NCBI RefSeq assembly: GCF_037975245.1
Contig: NC_092569.1
Coordinates: forward strand, 24,103,168 to 24,167,167
Length of the DNA stretch: 64,000 nucleotides
Source of the DNA: Apostichopus japonicus
Lineage: Eukaryota > Echinodermata > Holothuroidea > Aspidochirotida > Stichopodidae
Direction: 5' to 3'
Shown: positions 57,598 to 64,000 of the stretch, piece by piece
Position numbering within the stretch: the first letter of the stretch is position 1
Layout: each line of letters starts with the position of its first letter
The notes under the pieces: model-generated
The model's database searches: none
What the model was told of the DNA's origin: nothing
Seen by the model: the letters and a program-made list of their open reading frames with translations, nothing else
Program-made: the position numbers and the translations under genes

Positions 57598-57931
57598 GGA
57601 AGGTACTTTTTAGTGGGGGGGCTGGAGACTGATGGACGGCCTGGGGGAGGGGTCTAAGGGGAGGAGGTGTCCCCTCCCCTTTGGAATTGTTTTGTATTTC
57701 CAGGTGGCCTCAGATGCAATTTGGTGCAATATAGCACACTTCAACACCCACTCCATTTTGTCAATAATTTTGCATTTTCACCTGGCCTTAGATGCAATTT
57801 GGTGCTCCAAATGAGATTTTTTTCTCATTTGGAAATTGAAAAAGGGCTTTTCTGACTTGCGAAGCGGGGGCGGAATGATTCCTCCCCCCTCCATATTTTT
57901 CACTGGGGGGGGGGCGGTTCCTACGCCCTTG
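57598..57931 (+). mobile_element. hAT-type MITE, family 1, right copy of composite
   Basis: A 334-bp copy starting CAGTGGCGTAGGAAGG and ending TTCCTACGCCCTTG, in the same orientation as the copy at 54349. The CTGGCGCC part near its right end is deleted. Left flank AACATATC, right flank TTTCAGTT: it has no target duplication of its own. Confidence 0.88.
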
Positions 57932-58119
57932 TTTCAGTTCATATATGTTGCTACTCGCACATTGGCTACATGTACTTTATTGTGTTATATCTGATAACAA
58001 AGAACTATTATTCAAAGGATAAACGATAACAATTTAGTGGAATTTTGCCTTAACGAATAAGAAATGTATTATACTTTTTCTATGAAGAACCTGCGTTTTC
58101 CGGTACCCAGGAAAATAGA

Positions 58120-58282
58120 AAAATTGTAAATTTCTTTCAGAGCAGATATCCAGGAAAATAGAAAAATTGTAAATTTCTTTCAGAGCAGATATATTGTTTT
58201 AACGGAATATAACAAATTTAATTTCAATAGCTTATGTCTCAGAAATAAAAGAAGAAGAGGAATATGACTCAAACTAGATGAA
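58120..58282 (+). repeat. Duplicated segment, copy 2 (outside composite)
   Basis: Matches 56926-57048 with few changes. Its first 42 bases (AGAAAAATTGTAAATTTC..GCAGATATCC) are themselves doubled in tandem. It lies about 190 bp beyond the right edge of the composite unit. Confidence 0.85.
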
Positions 58283-60572
58283 GGGGTGTATTGGTGAATT
58301 CATTTATAAATTTAGTGCTATCCTTATTACAAGGTACAATCATTTTTAGAACCTTGAACCTTATCTATAAAGGTAGTATTCTATTAACCTTCTCAGCTTT
58401 GTTGGTGCGATTTTTGTTGTACTGGAGTACCGGTAACATATGTTGTATTGTATGTATGTCCTTTCGTGTGTATGTCAGAGAAAGTGTGACAACTTCAAAG
58501 CAAAATACAGCTGCCCAGAGAACATTAACCTCTTCTTGTTTTTTTTTTCCAGCTGTACGTTCTGTTTGCCCTAACAGGGGAGGGTTTCAAATGTGTCTTT
58601 TTTCCTAACATTGATTCAAGCATTTCTTCATCTATGACTATTGATTTTAATTGGTGTCCATTCATCACATGTACAGTAATAACAGCTGCAAAGGATGACA
58701 CAACGAGAGTATAGTAGCCTTAATTAGTTTTATATTTACACACGCAAAGAGATGAAGCAGTGGTTGATGAACTCTCTACTGATATAATTTATATTTTTCT
58801 GTTCATAAATATTTGTTTCTACTTACAGTAAACCGCGTAGAATAATATGATTCCATTTACTTAAACGAGGATGATTTGGCAAAATTGAAAAAGAAATAAT
58901 ATGTGACATCTATAACATGCACAGTAATTACTTAACTAATTAATGAAGCCTACAATAGTAGCACAGACAAAGGTCATTGGTTTTGGCGAATTATTGCATA
59001 TAAAACAAACTTCTGAAGAACACAAAATTCTGCGGTACAGCCACTAATTAACAATTAAAACTACACTCTTAATTCCAAAGGGTTAGAAATTTGAGAGTGA
59101 TATTTTGAGAGTTGCCATGCACAGTTATTACTCTTTTGACGGATTATTACGGTCTTCTCCTGAGATTGCATATAAGTTTAAAGAGTGATTCGAAGTTAAA
59201 AAGTGAAACCACTTACTAGATTCAGATCGAGTTAAATCGACATGTGAAGTAATCCTTCAACTAGAACTGTTTTTGCATGCAAATACGCGGTATTGTAGTG
59301 CTCATGGAGTGCTTGCAGTATTAGAAAGAACTTTCGGTTGTTCCTGGTGTTACTTTTTAGGCGGACAATACACCAAAGAGTATAGTCATGTTGTAGGTAC
59401 ATACAAAGTGAGGGCGCTTGTGCATGGGCGCCGTGATCTAGAGTTCTTCAGTATAAAGGAACTCTATCGTGATCGACAGGCTCAGAATAAGTTGCCTACG
59501 CAACTAGCCTCTGAAACTGCAATGTACAGAGACGATATGAAACCTTAAGTTTCAACGTCCAGTCATGTAGGTATATCGTTCACTTAGCCAGTTATGCCAA
59601 TATTGTAGCGCGCACGCGCACTACAATAATAAGAGTGACGCTTTCTCTCCCAAAGTTCACTATGCAATTTGTGCAACACAGAGATTTGTATATAGGATTA
59701 AACAATTAATAACTCCTTAATTCTAGAATGAACTTTGTTACATGGCTTGGTGATTGACACAAAGTTATCATCCAAAACAAAATGTAACATTATAAAAGTA
59801 GCAGGTTTAGAAGGTAACAACTAAATAAATATAAATATATATGTAAAAGGTAATCACGTCTGTGAAAATCATTCTCCCTGCGGTTCAGGATCATGTAGAA
59901 CATGGTAGTTGTGTACAGAGAAACTTCCAAGTAAAATCAATGTACACAAATGAATAAATCAACATTCTATCAAGCTATATATTTTTTTGTCAACTAGCTA
60001 ATTACTTAAAGAGCAGTAAATGAAAGTATTTATACAGATTGATCCTGGTGTGTGGGGAAGGCATACTATCAGCAGATGCCTGACGTTTGTATGCGTAATC
60101 TCTATGGAAATTTCCCCAAGTTCCCTTTTTCACTTTAAAGAAAACTTGAGCACGAGTGTGTCGCATTGTAGCAACTTATATTATTACTGTACAACGTATA
60201 CTCTTCCAAACATTTAAAACAATATTTCAACAATTAAATAAGCTATGGAGACCTTCATATGAGTATAGATTGGTAAACAAAATGGCGACTGATGTAAGAT
60301 CACTGTTGAACGTTGTCTCCCATATATTTTCATTTTTAAGCCTTCCAGAGGGTTCAACGTGTTTTTTCTGTATCATAAAGAGCCGCCGAATATAGAACTG
60401 ATCAACAGATTGGACTTTTTATCGATGTCAACCACGGGACTATGGATACGTTATCTGGATTTTTTTATGTTTTTTATTCTCAATGCATCTCAATTTGTAC
60501 TTTTGAACATCACCGTCTTCAAGTGTTATTTTGGTGAGTGGCTTTCTTTTCAATACTATAAAACTACCTTAA
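58283..60572. other. Intergenic, no supported gene
   Basis: Open frames of 91-105 codons (58291-58608, 59273-59548) show no family that I recognise and no splice context. AT-rich otherwise. Confidence 0.45.
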
Positions 60573-61089
60573 ATGGGTCAATTGAAAGTTTGTTCTTTTC
60601 AACACTAGAGGGGTAAGGGATAAAAGTAAGCGTAGGAAACCTTTTTGTATTTTTTTCACAGACATAAATATGATATTATGTTTTTGCAGGAAACCCATTC
60701 AACCTCAAATGAGTTTAGTTTTTGGACTAAAGATTGGGGCGGTAACATTTGTTTTTTTTTGGGTATGAATAAGAGTAAAGAGGCGTTGCTATTTTATCTA
60801 ACCCACGTTTTTCATTATCACCAATTATTGAGCTAAGAGATAATGACGGTCGTTGTATTTTTTTCTAATTATAGATATTGATGGATTGCTTGTCCGCCTC
60901 GTCAATGTATATGGTCCTAATTTGGATAGTGCTATTTATTTTTCGTATCTAGGTGATCACCTTAAAAACAATAGCCACGACTTAATAATTTGGGGTCAGG
61001 GTGACTTCAATTTTGTGTGGAATATCGATATTGACAAGACTGAGGGTTTGTCTCGTACTAATTTTAAAAACCCGCTCGGAGGTTATTAG
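60573..61089 (+). pseudogene. LINE endonuclease (APE-type) remnant, frameshifted
   Basis: Starts with ATG at 60573 followed by a beta strand and NTRG. After an early frameshift it reads KYDIMFLQETHS at about 60664-60699. Another break follows. Then LVRLVNVYGPN (about 60890-60925) and IIWGQGDFNFVW (about 60985-61020) appear, before the frame stops at 61087. QETH, the NVYGPN strand and GDFN are the ordered active-site landmarks of L1/Tx1-type APE endonucleases. The C-terminal SDH motif and the whole reverse transcriptase are missing. At least three frame disruptions make it dead. Confidence 0.8.
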
Positions 61090-61249
61090 AGATGCGCTTG
61101 TAGCCGGTCAAAAACGCAGTGACGAGGCTTAAATATATTTTTAGGTTTGGGAAGATTACAAGTGGCACCTCCAAATCAGGGTAGGGCCGATTTACTCTGA
61201 GATCGTGGGGACAACTTAAAAAGGCGGAATGCTCACACAAAAACAAACA

Positions 61250-62856
61250 AATAAAGGTAAAGTGGTGTGTTTACGATGCACATGGACGTTGTATTAATAT
61301 CAATGGGGTTACTTTAACTTAATGTGAAATTATATAAATGGGTGTAACTTACATATCTCGGAACTCTTACTTCTTATAACGAATCCACTGAACTTAATGG
61401 AAAAATAATACTTATCAGTCCCAACGAAAATAATAACAAAATCGCGGCGCGGGTCGACCGAATACAATTTGAGAACGAAATTGTCTCCTTGGGAAACTTC
61501 TAGGGCGGTTCACTTAGTTGGGGACGTCTCTGGATTGGGTGGTTCTCTGGACAGCTCGCTACTCGGGGAAATAACCTCTTGGGGCGTCTCAGCTTGGGGC
61601 GTCTCTAGGAGAAACTGTTCATCACTCGGGTTGGGTCATCGCAGGGGTTCACTTCCGGATCCAAACATTGAATAAAAATGGGAATTTATAGTTCAGTTCC
61701 ATCACAACAGAAAATTATATCGTTGCCAGATATTAGTACAGGATGAAATAAAGTTCTGCCTCCATTGGTACAGCTCCGGGTGATAAACTTTTATTAAATA
61801 TGAAATTTCCTTGTAAAACAGTTCCAGGTTTTTACTAAAATAGAATATCCATTTGTAGAACAAGCTCCAGGTATTCACTAAACTTCTATAAAAACTCCAT
61901 GGGTAAATAGCTTCAATTAAGTGTCCATTTAACTTCTAATTAATTTAATACTGGTCCTCTACTCTATTACTGGTGAAGTTAGTCTAAGGAAATAATTATG
62001 ATCTCTTGCCCATCCATTTCAAACTTAATCCTTCCCTTCTTCTCCTATTACTATTACAAACTCAACCCTCCCCCTCTGCTTCTCTAACTACTGTCACTCC
62101 TGTAAACTTAACTCGGCATCAGTGTCTTATCTTAATTTCCCCCTACCATGTTACCTTATTCACTCCATCCCATAATAATAAGAATACATCCCATAATAAT
62201 AGTACAAGGCAACTCACACATGACCACCTTAAACCAATTAAACACAAAGCTTGGTTCATTGAATATTCATGATTTAGCCTTTGTCTCAACTTTCCTCCCT
62301 CCTACTCTAGACCAGCTTGTCCTCCACTTCCTGGTATCTGAGGTCCAGTGACCAACCAGCTGTCAACTAATACTTAATACATAATTTACCAGACACATTA
62401 CTTAATTTATGGTGTCCTTTGGTACATTTAAAATAATCATCTATCACCAAAACATTCCTATCTAACCAAACAAAAGTTATAAAATTGTCTATTTAACCCA
62501 CAATTCTGAAAAGGATAGACTCTTGGAGCCACTCATATATTCCTAGAAAATAGGACCACGCAAAACAATTACTTAGCTTAAGAAAAAGACAGGTCACACA
62601 GGGCCACTCGACCACTAACTGTTGCCATGTAGTAGTTAGCAATAAAAGTGAAAATTAAGGGAACTCATAAATCTACCAAGTAAAGGTTATTCATTGTCAA
62701 ATGAATAAAAACAAAGAAACAAAAGAAAATGATCAAATGAATAAAAACAAAGATAAGAAAATGAAAGAAAATGATTAAATGGATAGAAACAAAAGGTGGA
62801 AAATAAAAGAAAATGATAACTATGCAAAACATTAACCATGTTATGCTCTGGTTACA
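61250..62856 (-). mobile_element. Probable 3' LTR of an LTR retrotransposon (inner edge clear, outer edge uncertain)
   Basis: On the minus strand the LTR would start TGTAACCAGAGC at 62856, directly after a purine tract. The outer end is not settled. One choice is GTTACA at 61344-61349, which gives TGTAAC/GTTACA ends and about 1.5 kb. Another is near 61664, where TGGATCCGGAAGTG resembles a primer-binding site. A minus-strand AATAAA lies at about 61786-61792. The other LTR is outside the window. Confidence 0.45.
62665..62840. repeat. AAAATGA/ATAAAAACAAAG tandem repeats inside the LTR
   Basis: Three or four degenerate units of about 45 bases: CAAATGAATAAAAACAAAGA followed by AAAGAAAATGAT. They look like a small expansion in the LTR just inside its 5' edge (minus strand). 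Confidence 0.6.
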
Positions 62857-62872
62857 CTTTCCCCCTGCCTCT
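62857..62872 (-). other. Polypurine tract of LTR retrotransposon
   Basis: Minus strand AGAGGCAGGGGGAAAG directly abuts TGTAACC. A purine run next to TG is the plus-strand primer and 3' LTR junction. Confidence 0.7.
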
Positions 62873-63398
62873 GGAAATGGCTCCTGACATTTCACCTTAA
62901 AACAAGTCACCACCACCTGTGACTTTTTCAAAACACTTAGTGGCATAAAACACTCTTTTTTTTTAGTTGGTAATAAATCAATTCATGACACTCATAGACA
63001 ATCTTGAGAGCAAACTGTGCAAAATGCAATCAATATGACAAAATGTTAATAATCCTTGCACTTAATAGGACTGTATCCCACCATAACATTCACTGTTTCA
63101 ACCAAGGAGAACAGGTTTCCTTCGTTAAATTTCACAGAAAAAATATTAGTTTCCTTACTTCACATCATGTACAATAGATATAAGTGGATAACTCAACCAC
63201 AAATAGTTTGTCAGAAAAAAAAAAGTAATTGTTGCCATTGGTTTCAACACACAAAACAAAATATGACCTTGTAATCATATGAAAATAAATGTAATGAGTT
63301 GTAAGTTATTTACTCAACACGTCTTTGCAGATCTGTTTCCAGTGTAGCATACTGTAACAGACAAATACTAACAGATCATATCGTTTCATCTGCAACAA

Positions 63399-63998
63399 TT
63401 AAACATTGGCTACCAAAGAGCAAATGGCCTTAGAAAACTCTTTTGGGAGATCCCTACATGACAATAAAAAATTAGTTTTCTCTTCCCAGGAGGGGCTAGT
63501 AACCTTACATTGGTTTGCTATGTGAGCATGTGACACACCTTTGCGTCGTGCTGCCAATCTTGCCGATCGTCTAGTTGGTCGTACTGCGTGCCGTACTCGT
63601 GATCCCAGCACAGGACCTGTTGGGGTGGACTTAGTCTTAGTCTTTGGGGATCGGGGTGCCGGTATAGGCGGTGTCTCTGTCGGTGGGGTAACAGCTTCTG
63701 GCTCCACTGGGATTCTTCTCTCTTCCAAACTAACGTTGTGCTCCGCCTCTTCCAATGTAGCATGCGGAGTAGTCACTTCTTGTTCCTGTAATATTGTGGG
63801 AACCTCCTCAGGGGTTAAACAAGCTCTTGACCTTCTAGCTGGTACAGGCCTTGTTACCACTGCATACCAGGATGACTGATCATCTGTATCACTATCCTCT
63901 GTAACGTCAACTAAGGGTTTATCGTGGTAACATTGTCTTGGTCTTGGGACTGGTTTCTTTGGGGTCTCTGGGGGATCACATGTACTCATCGATTCTGG
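63399..63998 (-). CDS. LTR retrotransposon polyprotein C-terminal end, partial
   Basis: The minus-strand frame is open from the window edge (codons P-E-S precede the first Met at 63989) to the stop at 63399: about 200 codons. It is Pro/Thr/Glu-rich with KPVPRPRQ, PPIPAPRSPK and then RRSARLAARRKG, followed by a short Cys-containing tail. Pro-rich linkers with an RRSARL-type basic patch are common after the integrase of Gypsy/BEL-type Pol proteins. No protease, RT, RNase H or integrase motif is inside the window, so the superfamily is not fixed. The polypurine tract and LTR edge 530 bp downstream support the assignment. The first Met is probably internal. Confidence 0.6.
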   Translation of the reverse strand, partial: PESMSTCDPPETPKKPVPRPRQCYHDKPLVDVTEDSDTDDQSSWYAVVTRPVPARRSRACLTPEEVPTILQEQEVTTPHATLEEAEHNVSLEERRIPVEPEAVTPPTETPPIPAPRSPKTKTKSTPTGPVLGSRVRHAVRPTRRSARLAARRKGVSHAHIANQCKVTSPSWEEKTNFLLSCRDLPKEFSKAICSLVANV

Positions 63999-64000
63999 AA

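Larger units (their letters stand above)
54341..57939 (+). mobile_element. Composite unit: two family-1 MITEs bracketing histone H1, with an outer 8-bp target duplication
   Basis: The direct repeat TTTCAGTT lies at 54341-54348, directly before the left MITE, and at 57932-57939, directly after the right MITE. The inner flanks (TATCCAGG after the left copy, AACATATC before the right copy) match neither each other nor the outer repeat. The element borders are fixed independently by the 1046 and 21160 copies. The simplest reading is that 54349-57931 (3,583 bp) entered this site as one block. The target was the sequence about 125 bp upstream of the DDX24 start codon. Confidence 0.75.

Noticed and set aside
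59273-59548. 91-codon + strand frame ending in a charged stretch
   Set aside because: I do not recognise any family, and no neighbouring exon or repeat supports it. A protein search of its C-terminal 50 residues against echinoderm proteins would decide.
1-64000. CRISPR arrays, operons or other prokaryotic features
   Set aside because: Spliced genes and hAT/LINE elements show that this is animal DNA. The tandem arrays have no unique spacers of constant length.

Overview
This is an animal nuclear DNA window. It has introns with GT-AG borders, AT-rich non-coding DNA, dense small transposons, microsatellites and runs of 10 or more G or C. Deuterostome-like versions of PAK1IP1, DDX24 and a linker histone H1, together with the repeat style, suggest a marine deuterostome. 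An echinoderm such as a sea cucumber is my best guess, but no marker in the window settles this. Layout: bases 1-27008 hold no gene that I can support. They are filled with small inverted-repeat transposons (several with perfect 8-bp target duplications, the hAT signature), a 769-bp fold-back palindrome, microsatellites and tandem repeats. Bases 27009-35187 (+) carry a nine-exon PAK1IP1 gene. Bases 54215-38567 (-) carry a fourteen-exon DDX24 gene, convergent with PAK1IP1. Bases 55995-56558 (+) carry an intronless histone H1 with a 3' histone stem-loop. From about 58 kb to the end there are only retroelement remains: a frameshifted LINE endonuclease, a probable 3' LTR with its polypurine tract, and the C-terminal end of an LTR-element polyprotein that runs off the window. 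PAK1IP1 and DDX24 are the animal counterparts of yeast Mak11 and Mak5. Both act in the nucleolus on the 60S ribosomal subunit, so their tail-to-tail pairing may be functional clustering. The most unusual structure is at 54341-57939. Two copies of one hAT-type miniature element lie in the same orientation on either side of the histone H1 gene. Neither copy has its own target duplication, but the outer ends of the pair share a perfect 8-bp duplication (TTTCAGTT). The whole 3.6-kb block therefore looks as if it was inserted as one unit about 125 bp upstream of the DDX24 start codon. A second oddity is a 58-bp minisatellite in DDX24 intron 5 that repeats the end of exon 5 with its splice donor five extra times.
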